DNA from: Rhytidiadelphus loreus
Lineage: Eukaryota > Streptophyta > Bryopsida > Hypnales > Hylocomiaceae
DNA length: 64,000 nucleotides
Reading direction: 5' to 3'
Assembly: GCA_947034895.1 (NCBI GenBank)
Contig: OX344763.1
Location: forward strand, 30,317,025 to 30,381,024
Position numbers and translations under genes: made by a program. Positions 11,788-27,179 of the stretch are shown one piece after another; the stretch's first letter is position 1; every line of letters starts with the position of its first letter. A model generated the notes under the pieces. That model was given only the letters and a program-made list of their open reading frames with translations, was not told where the DNA came from and did no database searches.

Positions 11788-11796
11788 CCTTTTATA
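11788..11796 (-). promoter_or_regulatory. TATA box of the secreted-protein pseudogene
   Basis: The minus strand reads TATAAAAGG, a near-ideal plant TATA box, about 140 bp before the ATG at 11650. It suggests the locus was a genuine transcription unit before the coding sequence decayed. Confidence 0.6.
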
Positions 11797-12264
11797 CTGG
11801 CATCGATCTCCTCGAACTTCTGGAAGTCGAGCAAGAATCGTTTTCGTAATCGTGTGGTCTCTCGTATGATCGATATCGTGCAGATGGAAAGCGTTGCACG
11901 ATCCATGTTGATCGGCCCCAGTCAACGAATTTAATTTCTGATGACAGGAGCTAGAATAGAAATTTGTCGTCGAAGTACGAAATCGTGTCATGTGGTTCCA
12001 ACTTGTCAACTGGCAGTAAGTTGCACTAGGAATGATTGTTACATCTTGCAATGCTGGATTTGTTTAGTTATATTTTGGCATACAGAGAACCAAAATCTGA
12101 TTCCAAGGCAACCGTACCATCCCACCCCCTGTTACGCGATGCTAGATTTCAGTACTTGTCTGTTACGATGGCTTTGTTGGAATCTTATCTTGGAGTTCAA
12201 AGGTCAACGCATTACTGTCAATAATTGCTGCTCTACAAAGACGAAGTTTGGAAATGAATACTAG

Positions 12265-12426
12265 TACCGTCAATTTCGTTAAAGTGACGGGATTCCAGCG
12301 CAAAAAATCGTGACATATTATATATGTGCATAAAGGTCTAACATTTAGGACAGGTATGAATTTATATTTCAGACCACGTTTTCTAAAAAGTAATGGAATA
12401 CCACCAATATAACGAAATTGACAGTT
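12265..12426. mobile_element. Small TIR MITE (~162 bp)
   Basis: Ends match as inverted repeats over ~30 bp with few mismatches (TACCGTCAATTTCGTTA at left, AACTGTCAATTTCGTTA on the other strand at right, both running on to GG.ATTCC). A 3-bp direct repeat TAG flanks it (12262-12264, 12427-12429). No coding capacity; superfamily undetermined. Confidence 0.6.
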
Positions 12427-12949
12427 TAGAGATATTTGTCAAGTATTAGTGACTGCGTTCAAAAGGAGTTTGGTTTAGAGATTCATTTTTCATGGGTTGG
12501 TTAATCCCAACCTTGAACTTCCCACCTGAAACATTTAGCTAATGTACAATATTTGGTGCGAGGATTGGATATTATTAATAACTCTCCAATTTTGGATTGA
12601 AGTTTCTACTTTCACTTTAACTTGCCTTCTCTTCTAATTGTTAAAACATACACAATATTCCTTCAATCACATTCCATTTAGTTTTTATTGCATTGTAATA
12701 CGCAGTGATTATGGGTGCACATACCTTAATTACTATTTGTAAATACAAGTTAAAACATTTGTGAAGATGCATGGTACACTTACTATGCATGTACAGACAC
12801 TATGTCAAAAAGAATGAGCTTTAATATTAAATTATGCAAAAACAATAGTAAATATCTAATAGACACAAAACTCTATGCGACATTTTATTCTCACTGTACA
12901 CATATCTAAAAGAAGAAGAAGAAGAACTCTGATCCAAAGACCAATGTAC

Positions 12950-13440
12950 ACAAATGCAAGAGTCTATTAGGGTATTGAGATAGTTCTAGTAACTACACCA
13001 CATGGACATAGATAGCAAGCTCTTTGCTTCGACGAATCCAATGTAGATACAACTTCTGGGTTCAATTACAAGGTAGTAATAGTGAATGTCCAACCAACAA
13101 TAAAATCTACTCAGCTTCTTGTATCACGCATTTCTAGAAAAATAATAATCCTTTAAGAATGAAAAGAGTCTATTTGGGGTTCTAGGTAGCTCTGTAAACT
13201 CTGCCACAAATATGAACATGGATATCAAGTGCTACCCTTGGGACCTAAGCTTATCCAAATACAGATACAAGTGAATGAATTTACAGGGAAACAATAATGA
13301 ATGTCTAACCAAAGCAAAAATCTGTACATGTACTGCTCTGTTGCAGTACAAATATGTGACAGAAGTATAACTCCAACAGCATAACCAAATAATGTGAACG
13401 AATTTGGGGTAAGTCACGTGTACACAGATAGCAAGTTGCT
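12950..13440. repeat. ~207-bp tandem duplication in the permease 3' flank
   Basis: AGAGTCTATT(A/T)GGG starts copies at 12959 and 13166. Both continue through GTAACTACACCAC/GTAAACTCTGCCAC, GATA..CAAG, and GTGAATGTCCAACCAA/ATGAATGTCTAACCAA. A third partial copy (GGGGTAAGTC..AGATAGCAAG) ends at 13445 just before the stop codon. On the minus strand this is probably 3' UTR. Confidence 0.65.
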
Positions 13441-13505
13441 ACCCTTGTGACATATCCAGTAACGATAGGAGAGCTTCAATTCCCATGTTTGAAAAGATTA
13501 GAACC

Positions 13506-16500
13506 TCAAGGTGCTGCAAGTGTCGTGAAAGACTGCGAAAATGCCCTGCTTGTGGGGGTCTGATTCTCCTTCTGCTCCACATTGGCCACCACAGCGGCTG
13601 AAGTGGAAGAGAATTGAGGCACATCTATCATCACTTGGCCCACGATCACTGCCACTGCGCATGCCCCAACTGTTGCAAGTGTGATCCTGTCCCCGAGTAG
13701 AGACATGATTCGAGAATTTGTATGTTCTGATTCGGTTTCAGGACTGCTGAGGCTGGAATTTTGTAAACGCCAAGCCATGATTGGTGGGATGACACCGTAC
13801 AAACTCGTCATTCCGTATGCACCCTGATTTTACAAAAACCGTGTGTTAGAGTCGATGACAAAAAATTCTTTCGTAAGATGCCACATAGGATATAACAACA
13901 CTTTCAGCCATTGGCAACATGCCACATACTGCTTACAAATTTAGGCATTATTGGTTTGAGTTACTTATGCTATGTACGAAACGAACTGGCAGGCAGGGTG
14001 CTGAGATTCATTGGGCAGCCTCTGAGTTAGGTAGAGGATACTAAAACCGGTAGGGACCTATCTCCTATTGATTGACCCCTGTGACCAACATCAGCTCATC
14101 TCCTTCAATCGACGCTTGCTTGGCCTCCAATGAGCAAACCATTGGGCGTTAGATTGGTTAAAATGGTTTGCCCATAAAATGGTTTGCCCATTGGTTTGCC
14201 CATTGGTTCAAATTATGAAAGTAACGGAAAGAGTATACTGACTCTACCTGAAAGAAGCAATTAGCTGATGAATGGAGTACTCAGTGCGATGAATGTTCAG
14301 AACAATGGAAGGAAGGCTCTAATGAAAAATTAGGGTTCGGAAGGAATGACTTACCGCTAAGTCGGATGCTGAAAAGAAAGCGTCTGAGACAAGTGATGAA
14401 GCCACCAGAGGAGGTGCCAACACAAGCAGCGACGTGATTGCACGAGGACCGTTCCTGTGCAACCATTCCAAGAGTGGTCGTGGTGCTTGGCCTTGAATTG
14501 ACAGCTTTTTCAGTGTAACCATACCTGGCGAAATTGTCCACATAGACTGCATAAGTTCTTGCTCCACCACTAAATCGAAATCCTAAACTTGAAAGATAGA
14601 ATTCGACAAGGGTCTGACGAAATCTACGGCAAGCATGTGAAAGTATTGAGAACCTTGTGCCTCGCCCCATTGTTCCAGGAAAAACTCTTGCAACCCGAGT
14701 ACTGTGCCGATGAAGGAAGTTGCCACTGCTAGGAAAGAAAATGCTTCCACAATAAAGGCAGGCCCTGGGCCACCTACTCTGGATGACATCATCATGAAAA
14801 TGATCAATATTTGACCACATACATATCTATACAAGTGGAAATAAATCATTTTGGAAGTTGCAAGTAAGATAACAAATTAAAATGTACCAATAGAAAGATG
14901 AATTCATACACTACATTTTCAAATGATTGAAATATGGTTTAAGGTTATTCGAATCAACGAATAGCTCCCGAAGTGGAATTTATATCTAGTTACAGCTTGG
15001 GCTCTTAGGAGTTGAAATGCAATTGGAGAAAACAATATGAAGTTATTTAAGAGAGAAGGTAATGGTGTCACTATGACACTTGGTGCTACTCTCATCTTCA
15101 TGAGAGACACCCCAGTCTTTGTAACAACTGACCCATGCGATGATTCTGAAAAGCCCATGAGAATGTCTGTAGTTGTAATAAGAATAAAACGAAAAAGTTA
15201 GATAAGTGTTCGGAACTAAACGAGAGTCGAGTGACGAACCTCATGAAAACATCAAGAGGATCTTTTGCTCCAAGGAGAGGGGTGATGCACAAGGCCACAG
15301 CATCCCAACTTAAAAACATTACAAGAGGCACGAAACTGCCCAATAATATGCTTATCCGGATTCGACCAATGTCGCCCCCCAACTGCGCGCAGACCACTGT
15401 AATGTAATTCCAGATGAATCCTGCAAGATGGAAAATATGGCACGAACAGATACTTGGACTGCTATGGGAAAACCAAATCCGTAACAACTGCAACATTTCA
15501 GTCAAGGGAAAGGATACTAAAGCCGTTAGTCCATTAGGGACCTGATCCTGTCTCCTATCTTGACCCCTTGTTGCTAATGACTCAACAATTCTTGCAATTG
15601 GTTGAAGTTATTAGCAAATGGGTAAGCATAACTTGGCAAAATTTCTTGGTCACACATCTTTGAAGGTAGATGGGTTGTCCAACACTGTCCCTTCAATGAG
15701 GTATGCCTAGACAACAATTAGACATCATTTTACCTGGAGTGAGATCATGATACACAAGCGCGAGGAAGATGATTGGTAGAGTTTGTGGAGTATGCGTCCA
15801 GTCTACATGTTCGAGGCCCGTCCAGTCCGCCATATTTGCTCCTCCATACACGATTAACAGAAACAATCCTGCAAGGCATCTCGACACAGGCACAATTTTA
15901 TAAGCAACGCCGAACTGAGAAGCTTACTGGAATTTGATTTCTGCAATCACCGACAAAATTCAGTTCGTTTGCTTCGAAAGCAGTAGATCCGACAAACTGG
16001 AGAATCCACATCCTTAAACCCATATTCATTGCTATTCATTGCATAAAATTCTGTACATTGTTGGAGTACAACGTGAAGTTTTCTTTCGCCTTTCACTGTA
16101 GAATACCGTGCGCTGGGTACGCCTACCGGCATACCCTCTTTTTTGGACTGCTCCTCGTGGTGCTTATCAAAGCATTATAATAATTTGACTTCATAAACAA
16201 GTCCCTTCCCATGTCATTTCTATTTTACGATGCATGAATTAAAGCAACAAGCCGTGAACTTGAAATATTACAACTCAGAGCCTGGACAAGGACTGAAGGG
16301 CATTTAGCGTCTCAATGGTTGCTAAAATGCGTTTTGCTATTGGTTGCTCTTTGTCTGAAGCCAAACACTTGAACAATTATTACATCCCATTGGGTGCATG
16401 CTTCTAAAATTGAGATACAAACAAAAACACACCATCGAACACACAACTAAGCTTAGTCAGTTTTAAGAGTTGAGAAACATTCAGGGAAATCCATCCATGA

Positions 16501-18794
16501 CAGGTTCTCACCCAGCAGCAGAACGGTGAGCACTTGGTTGATATTGTCCGCCATCTTGGCTCCTCCTCCACAGAGCAGCCCCCCCAAGCCCACCGTAAAC
16601 ACCACATCCGCAGTTGCTCTCCGCTGGGGCGCCTCCATCAGCAACGCCAGCACCTCCCCGGACTTGGAGATGTAGGCCACCAGCAGCGTGTAGGACAGCA
16701 TGAGGTAGATCAAGGTGGTCACCCACGCGCCCACGGGGCCCATGGTCTCCTCCGCCATGGTCCTCAGCGACAGCACCTGCGAGTGAGAGGGGGTGAGCTC
16801 CTCCTCCGAAGTCTCTCGTCTCCGCATCAGCGCCACGTTCACTTCGGCGAGGAGGAGGGCCTCGAAGAGTAGAAACGCCCAGGAAATGCACATCGTGGTG
16901 ACCGTGGGGATGAAACCCTGACAGGGAGCAAGAACAAACCCAATTGGCAACATTTTAGGGCTTAAGGTTTCGAATTAGTGCACAATACGGTCCTGAAGTC
17001 CCGACAGGGAACAACAACCCGTGATTTGGAGGGGTTTAGGGTTTAAGGTTTCGAGTTTGCGCACAACACGGTCCTGAACTTGTGAGAGATAGTAAACTTG
17101 TGAGAGCTGATTGACTGAACCCCTGTTACCTACAACTGTTCATCTCTTTCAAGAAACATTTGATTTGGTTTCAATTAGCAAGCATTGGGTGTAAGAAATC
17201 ATGACTTGGCTTCGCCCACTAATCTTAGAATGGAAATGGAGCTCTCTACTGTCCCTATAATAATAGTCCACATTCTAGGAATTAGGGTTTCGAGTGTGCA
17301 CAACACGATCCTAAACTTGTGAGAGACCTGATTGACTGAACCAACAACTGCTCATCTCGTCCGAGCAACACTTGGTTTGGCTTCAATTAGCAAGCATTGG
17401 GTGTAAGAAATCATGACTTGGCTCATGCCACTCATATTTGAATGGGAATGGAAATAGGGCTTTCTACTGTCCCTTCAGTAGCTGTGGACATTTTAGTGTT
17501 TCGAGTTTGTGCTCGACAAGATTCAGACGATCCCTAAGGTTGAGGATGGTGAAATTGTTAGAGATCTGATCGACTGAACCCCTGTATAAGCAACAGCAAC
17601 TCATCTCTTTCAAGTAAGACTTGGTTGGCCTCCAATTGGCAACCACTGGGTGTAAGAAATCATGACTTGGCTAATCATTAAATACATTGAGTGCGAGAAT
17701 AATTTGATTTCCAGAGAGTTCGTCTCTTATAAAACCCAAACTGATCTCTCCAGTGATCCCCCACCCACCCTAGAGTGCTCTCACCATGAAAGCACACTCC
17801 TACATGTTCATTGAAAGGCTGAAAGTGTCGGAAAGAGAATTCTCTACTTCTCTGAGATTAGGGTTACGAGGCAAGCCTTACAATGGGAGCTGTGATGGCC
17901 GGAAGAGCCAAAATTCCTGCACCAACGCTGGTGCCTGTGATCAAAGCCACGGCCCCGAATATCGACCCTGTCGCCACCACCACCGAAGGAGCTTTATTTG
18001 CATCGAACAATTCCGTCTCCGCATTGGGAATTGCTCCGTCCTGCTCAACTTGCTCTTGCTCTTGCTCTTGCTCCTCCGCCATTGCTCTCCAATTCGACGA
18101 TGACCTGCCACCTGAAAACTGGAATGTCGTCGCTGCACTCCATGTCTGTTTGTCAATGCACATGGGAGAGAGTTATGGTAAGCCCAAATCAAAGAGGACT
18201 CCAACGCACCAGACAACACATTACTTGAACACCCGATGCAAAAATTTAGGGAACTTATCAGACCTAAAACCGACACAACTTTTTATGCCAAAACTCAATG
18301 TGTACTCACTGTGCACGATTTAGGTCAAGTAAAGTCTCCATTCTAGAAAGAGGATCCATTCCCTATACAGGTCTACAACAATCTAGATACTTGGGTCATC
18401 TCAACTTTTGCACATTTTTTCTGTGACGAGTTTTAAATCAATTGCAAAAAACCACATAGTCAATAGATTAAGTGCTGACACATTCAATGCAAATCAAAGT
18501 TCACATGTATGGTCAACATGTACTGTATGGTTCATGGAGCCTTTTCTTTACCTCTACCCCAAATCTTCAGCTGATTTCGTCCAAAATGGTGATATTTTAT
18601 GCAAGCGTAACGAACAAGCACACAACACCAAAGCAACGAAATTCCAAGTTCCTTGGTGTTACCTGAGCAGATTGAACCACCCCAGGCCGATGCAAGGCGA
18701 GCCCCAAGTCGACTCGCCTCTTCCGATAGCAGCTACTCGCACCCAGTGAAACACATGACCTGGAAATACAGGCTCCTCCGCCACGAACTGCCAT
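13506..18794 (-). CDS. Tryptophan/tyrosine permease family transporter, probably plastid-targeted (8 exons)
   Basis: Proposed membrane carrier for aromatic amino acids (HAAAP, Trp_Tyr_perm family). Exons on the minus strand: 18794-18663, 18145-17882, 16917-16512, 15868-15734, 15396-15240, 14778-14654, 14524-14355, 13823-13506. All junctions are GT-AG and phase-consistent, giving 568 residues. Family signatures: GTSVGAGILALPA in the first membrane segment, LPIIFLALVYHDLTP, LGGDIGRIRISILLGS, FLSWDAVAL, FSFLAVATSFIGTVLGLQEF and LVLAPPLVASSLVSDAFF. Exon 1 (MAVRGGGACISRS, then YRKRR) is basic, Ser-rich and poor in acidic residues, like a chloroplast transit peptide. A Glu/Gln-rich linker (EEQEQEQEQVEQ) precedes the first membrane helix; a start at 18082 (MAEEQ) would omit the targeting exon. 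Substrate and plastid location are inferred from the family. Intron 2 carries tandem repeats, and intron 4 has two usable acceptors 24 nt apart. Exon 1 and the exon 6-7 junction are the least certain parts. Confidence 0.85.
16960..17680. repeat. Tandem repeats in permease intron 2
   Basis: Units with GACTGAACC..CTGTT, CATCTCTTTCAAG, TTAGCAAGCATTGGGTGTAA and GAAATCATGACTTGGCT recur near 17112, 17334 and 17571 (periods 222 and 237). A leader phrase (GGTTTCGAGTTTGCGCACAA, then ACGGTCCTGAA) recurs near 16967, 17047, 17287 and 17497. Diverged single copies of the same family lie in two other introns, 14050-14190 and 15515-15620. Confidence 0.75.
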
Positions 18795-18799
18795 ACCAT

Positions 18800-21700
18800 T
18801 CCCAAACCATAATGGCATTGCTTTCGCCACAAACAGGGCTAACAAAGATCCTTCAGCAACTACCAAAAAAGGTGGCAATAAGAACCGTTTACGGAAACGA
18901 AATACGAAAGTTTCGTTGGGGAATTTGCAGGTTGAGCTTCCCGGGAATGATTTCGATGGAATGGAGAAGGCGAGATCATCTTTGAGCTGTGGAGGTGAAC
19001 TTTTAGTTTTGGGGATTCTTGTTGCAAGACAACAGAAGGCGTGTGTTGCGTGCCATGGCCACATGGGAAAAGGAACGGTGATGAAGGGAAGAGTGGACAA
19101 CTGATTTTGCTTTTGGAAGGAGCACCAACCCAACTGCGGAATGAACCAGGGATTTTTTTATTTTTTTATTTCTATTTATTTTTTATTCTTGGTTGGTTGG
19201 TTCTGCTTCAAAGGAGAAAGAGACTTTGCATTGACAAAAGTTACATGTGATAAAGTTTGAATAGGATTTTACTACAAAAGCAAGTTCATGTTATACGGAT
19301 AAAAGTCTTGTAGTATAGGTATTGGTTTATTTTTTGTGTGGTGGCAAGTCGTATTTGGAAAGAGAAAGAGAGAGGGAAATAACTCCAATGTCCAAACTAT
19401 ATTAGGTTGTTTTAATTAAAGCCTTATTCATTTTGGGTTGCATGACTAGCTTCATGGGGCTAATGAAGTGACTCCAAAATTGCATATCTTCATTAGGAAG
19501 AAGACTTTATATTTAGATAATACTAATTCATTCATATCTATTGCACTAGCTCTAGATCAAAGACAATAATACTTAGGGTCCATTTACAACCAACTTACAC
19601 ATAATGATTGTAAACATCAGATGAAATATGTGGATGATATTTCTCCGGGATGAAAATGTGACAAATTTTGTAACAAGAGTCGGGACAAGAATCATACTTA
19701 GTATAATAGATTACTAATTTGTTGTGATAATTTTTTGATTTATTGAATGTGAGATGGTAGTATTATTTGGTCTATAGGTGTAGATTTAGTATATTCAAGG
19801 GGGAACATGTACTATTGAAGGAAGGTGGTTGTTTTCAAGTTTAGATTTACTAAGAAGTAAATATATAGAGTACTTAATAGCTATTTGATTGATGGTGTGT
19901 ATTATCGATTGATGGTGGCTTTTAAATGTTGAGTGTATTGTGTAAAGAATTGGTTGAAGAAACATGTGTAGTACCACACCAATTGCGGCAATTGGTTGCT
20001 TTACGTGACCAAGTTGCATTGAGATGTAACTAGATTGACTTGAGGTATATACTCTTGAAAATTACCATGAACTTATACGTGACACCTTATTCTTAGACAC
20101 AATTGCCTCATTTTACATTTGAAAGTAATGAAAACCGTAGAAAGATTTGCATTATGACAACTTGGTGTGGAATTCATGTTGAAACTCTCCATTGTATTAC
20201 TTCAATGATTACTACCATGCAGTTTCTACACATGGCAATAAATTCATTCATTATTACAAAGTTTGAAGGGATACTTTTCAATTACCATTACAACCATGTA
20301 GGAAATTTATAGAGACACAAAAAATTTTAAGGGTGTGAATATATGATTTCATAATCCCATTTTTGAGACATAGAGGGAAAGTAGTCAAACTACATGCACT
20401 AGTACAAAATTACAATCCACCATGGGTTGAAATTATTTTGTTTTAATTTTGTGTTAGTTTCACTTCAATTTGTGTTAACTTAAATATATATTGGGCACAA
20501 AATCATTTGGGTCCATGGTAGGTGATGGTTTTGCTTTGACTACTTGTAATATTTTTTTGTTTTATTTTTCAAAAATGAGATTGACTAAAATAGATGTGGA
20601 AAATACTTGGAATTATTGCTCTATTGGATTTTTTTTTTATAAATCAAATAGAATCTAAATAAATCCAATAAATCTAAATATGTGCAATGAAAAAATGGAC
20701 AGCAAAGGGTCATTTTATTTAGTATGTTCAAGTGTTTCTTCCTAAGGTAGAATCACTCAAAGCTAAGCACATTTCTAAAAGCTTATCTTGAAAAGTTCAA
20801 AGAAAAAATAGATACTTGCCTTACACACTATTCAATGTGAGGTCATTGAAATCTTTAGTTGTGATTTGTCTTTATGTGATTAAAAAACAAGAGCTCTTTA
20901 ACACACAAGAATGATTGCACAAATTTTTGTTTCTTCCATCAAGTGAGATGATTGATTGTGGACTATGAATACAAATGTGAATTGAACTCAAATTTGAATT
21001 AATTCAAAGCAATCTCAACCTTTCTAACCTATCTTGCGGAGTAGTTAAAAAATGTTTCAATCAATGACAGAAGCAACAATTCAATTTCAATTTCACAAAG
21101 TACTTCAATTTATCATGTTAGTGCATATGGAATGAATATATCATAATCATCCAAACTATTTTAAATTAGCAAAGATTGAATTTGATGTATTGAAATGTTT
21201 TTTACATACTCCATATAAATAAATTATATGTAAATTGACTTGATTAGTGCACTCACAATAATAACACCAATTTGCACTAATTTGTGACTAATGCAAATTT
21301 ACTAGGCCTATTAATATAGAAGTTCACAACATATCCACACTAATGTATTTTGGTACTAATTGAGATAGTATGATTGTCATCCAAATTCCATCCAATTTCA
21401 ACTACGCTCATCTATTTTCATCTAATCTTTTATCACACTAACTAGATTGTGGGGATCTCACATTAATTAAATGTGCTTGTGTAGAGACATTAATTTTGAT
21501 GTGATACTTCTTTTATGCCTTCACTACTAGAGTATATGCTCACTAGTGTGATTGGAGTGATAAAACTATTTACATTCACAAATATGTATACAAATGATAA
21601 AAGAAACATCATCAATTCATCCACATGTATGGAAATTCATCCGAGTGTAGCAATCCTATTTTGGAAAAAAAATGGATGACTTTTGGCAATTTCATCCATT

Positions 21701-22569
21701 AAAAAATGTTTATATAAAAATATTTCAAGTTTTTTGAATAATAATAAAATCCTACAAATAAAATCCTTAAACTGAATGTTTATATAACCTTTAATACCAA
21801 TATTTTATTTAGATATTTGCATATTTTTGTTTTTAACTTTCTACAAATATATTATGTCAATTTCATCAAACTTGTCATAATTGAAGGGTGTTGTTTTGAA
21901 GTTTCAAACTTTGCTTTGGATGAATGGAAAGTTATTTGGATATTGTTCATTATTTAGAATATAGATATTGGAGGATATAGACTATAGAAGTCAACAAGGT
22001 TTAATCTAATATAGTTAAATAAATTTCTCTTAACAATATAATTAGCATTATCAAGGTCTACTAAGATACAATTGAACAAATTTATCTTAATGATATAATT
22101 AGCAATATCTAGGTCAAGTTTTTTTTGTCACATATAGATAAATTGCAACTAAGTTTAAGTGAAGTTCAAAAATGACATTTCAATATTATATGCAAATGAT
22201 ATAAGAGGTCAAATTTTCATTGATGGGTGCAGATAATTAAATTTCAATGTCTTTGTGTTTAATGTCTATTTATTATATATGATCTATTAAAGGCAAGATT
22301 TTGGAAACACACTTCATAATGAGTAATTGTACCTTACACTCACTTAGTGTCTCAGGTCCACACACATTAAAAAAAAGTCTTAAATACTTAAATTTGGTAT
22401 TGAAAAAAATATTGAATTTGTCTATATAGAGTTCAATCTAAAGTTAGTATGAAGCCCCATCCGTAATTAGTCTAGAGCCAAGATATTATAATAAATAATA
22501 TCACAATAAATTCCACAATGAATTTGCTATTATTGAATTGAATTTATAATGATTCAATGAATTATGACA
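18800..22569. other. 5' flank of the permease gene and AT-rich intergenic DNA
   Basis: 18800-19140 continues the GC content of the permease first exon and is probably its leader and promoter; the frame upstream of MAVRGG is open to 19133, so a longer N-terminus cannot be excluded. 19140-22569 is AT-rich with no recognisable gene, RNA or transposon end. Confidence 0.45.
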
Positions 22570-22573
22570 TTAA

Positions 22574-22741
22574 CCCTTAAAAGACAAAGGGGTAACCTTA
22601 GAAACTGTGTGAATTATTTGCTTAAAAAATTGCAAAAGCACTCATTGGAAGTCAAAACTACTATAGAAGACCTCCCCTTTTCACAAACCAAATTCCGAGG
22701 ATGAATAGTTGCACTTTTGTCCTACTATAAGTATTTAAGGG
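22574..22741. mobile_element. Short TTAA-flanked element (168 bp)
   Basis: TTAA at 22570-22573 and 22742-22745 flank short inverted ends CCCTTAAA and TTTAAGGG. The interior shares ~100 bp (GTGTGAATT.TT.GCTTAAAAAA, CTACTATAGAAGACCTCCCC) with 28868-28965, showing that it is repetitive. Confidence 0.5.
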
Positions 22742-22749
22742 TTAATAAC

Positions 22750-24045
22750 AGTGAACTTTTTATTTTTTTTACTTGAAACACAAGGACAATCACAAGGACA
22801 ACTTCCTTTAACAGAGGAAACAGTCCAAGGAGTCCAAGGGAACCAGTCCGGTCCCCGGTGGCAATTTTTTCAGATTTTCAGACAACTAAACTTAAAACAA
22901 AACAGAGATCAATAACCACATCAAAGGCCGAGGGGGGAAGAGGCCAACTACGTAAACGCGCCTTAGGAGTGAACTTATTAGTTGGATTTCAACGCCAGTT
23001 TCAATATTACTCCCTTTGTTTTGATATGGAACCAATATCGTCATAATTGAATTTGACGTTGTACAGGTTGATGTTGTCCTTGGACCGATCTTTCCCTGAT
23101 GCGCTCTTCAAGAAAGCCTAGTTGTGTGCATTGTGCGCAAAGGGTTGTTGACATTTTTGTCATCTCTCTCATGTCACGACTTGGGCAATGACGGATTGTA
23201 GTCTTCTCTGTAGGTGCTCAGATGAATCTCTAATGCAGTACGTACCTGTTAAAACTTTACCCTATCAATATTCTACCGTAAACCCGTGCGTACTTGTAAC
23301 TTAAACACCATTTCGATTGGCAACGGAAAATTGAAATGAAATAGGACAGAATTGTTCATTTTCTTTTTAGTTTCAACCTCACGAACCTTCCCCTGGAGGA
23401 GGCTATACTCAATACCTGCTCTTCGTCCGGCTTCTTGACTAATCTACTTGTGATTTACCGACCAATCCAAACCTATCCCACTCAATTCGAGTTCCCAAGC
23501 GGACACTGTTGCTACACTGGAAGTCCCGCCGCTCTTCGAACAAGACATCCACTTCGATATCTTATCCTGACTTGTACAAACTACTTCAGAACTTCGATGA
23601 TCACGAAAGAGGAACGATCGGGGAAATCAGTGATGGATGCGACAAACCAAGCTCAAAGCTAGGGCGACAAAACGGCATCAAAATATTTGACGATGTTCAC
23701 TACGAACAAAATTCCAGGTTGGCCATTTCATTAGATTAATCACCCAAAGTCCCGATCTCACAGCAACAAATGTAACCACCCAAAACATTAAATGTAAATA
23801 TTGCACAAAACTCGTTAGATACAAATCCGGATTCGGCATAGTCGTTACTGTGTCTATTCATTTAAAGAGGATGTACAAATCAGATGAGGTATGGTCTCAA
23901 ACACCTGTCCAGCTCACCTATTTGCTGACCTACATGACAGGGCAAAAATTCACCCTGCTCCAACTCCTAACACCATCCCCAAAATTGTCTACCGTTTCAA
24001 AACTGCCTCACAGTTGAATTGCAAAAGTGGGTTAATCGAGAACAC
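22750..24045. other. HSP90 3' flank with an unexplained GC-richer patch
   Basis: 23760-24045 is the 3' UTR/flank of HSP90. 22800-23740 is GC-richer than typical intergenic DNA and holds short open frames (22858-23046, 23435-23662, 23509-23739), one with LLQNFDDHERGTIGEISDG, but none has a recognised domain or partner exon. Possibly an untranslated transcript or a decayed gene. Confidence 0.35.
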
Positions 24046-26874
<2,829 letters not shown>

Positions 26875-27108
26875 CTATAGCAATAGCAGAAATCGATCGG
26901 CCGAAACCTACAGGAAACGATCACACGAAATCTGAATGCTGGAGAGAGCAGGGAAGACGAGGGGAGGCGCTAAGGGTTGGCGGTTTTGATACCAGAACGA
27001 AGGACCCCAAGGTCTCTAGAGGCTTCCATAGGCGCCACGAGAGCCGTTGGATGGAGTCCGTCGACGGTGGAGATCAGGCTTCCCGGGCTTCTAGAGCCAT
27101 CGGCCGCG

Positions 27109-27128
27109 CTTCCAGACTCTTCCAGGAA
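27109..27128 (-). promoter_or_regulatory. Candidate imperfect heat-shock element upstream of HSP90
   Basis: About 340 bp upstream of the HSP90 start codon the plus strand reads TTC-ca-GAC-tc-TTC-ca-GGA: four alternating 5-bp units in the nTTCnnGAAn register, two matching the consensus exactly. More degenerate runs of the same kind lie near 27016-27030 and 27078-27092. Heat-shock factor sites are expected in front of HSP90 genes. The match is imperfect and the transcription start is unknown, so this is a candidate only. I see no clear TATA box between it and the ATG. Confidence 0.35.
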
Positions 27129-27179
27129 TAGTCTGCGAGAAAGGGAACTGTCGGCAGGAACAGATCCTGGCCGTTGATG

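Noticed and set aside
16534..16872. 112-codon plus-strand ORF
   Set aside because: Antisense to permease exon 3, where the membrane-protein frame is well supported.
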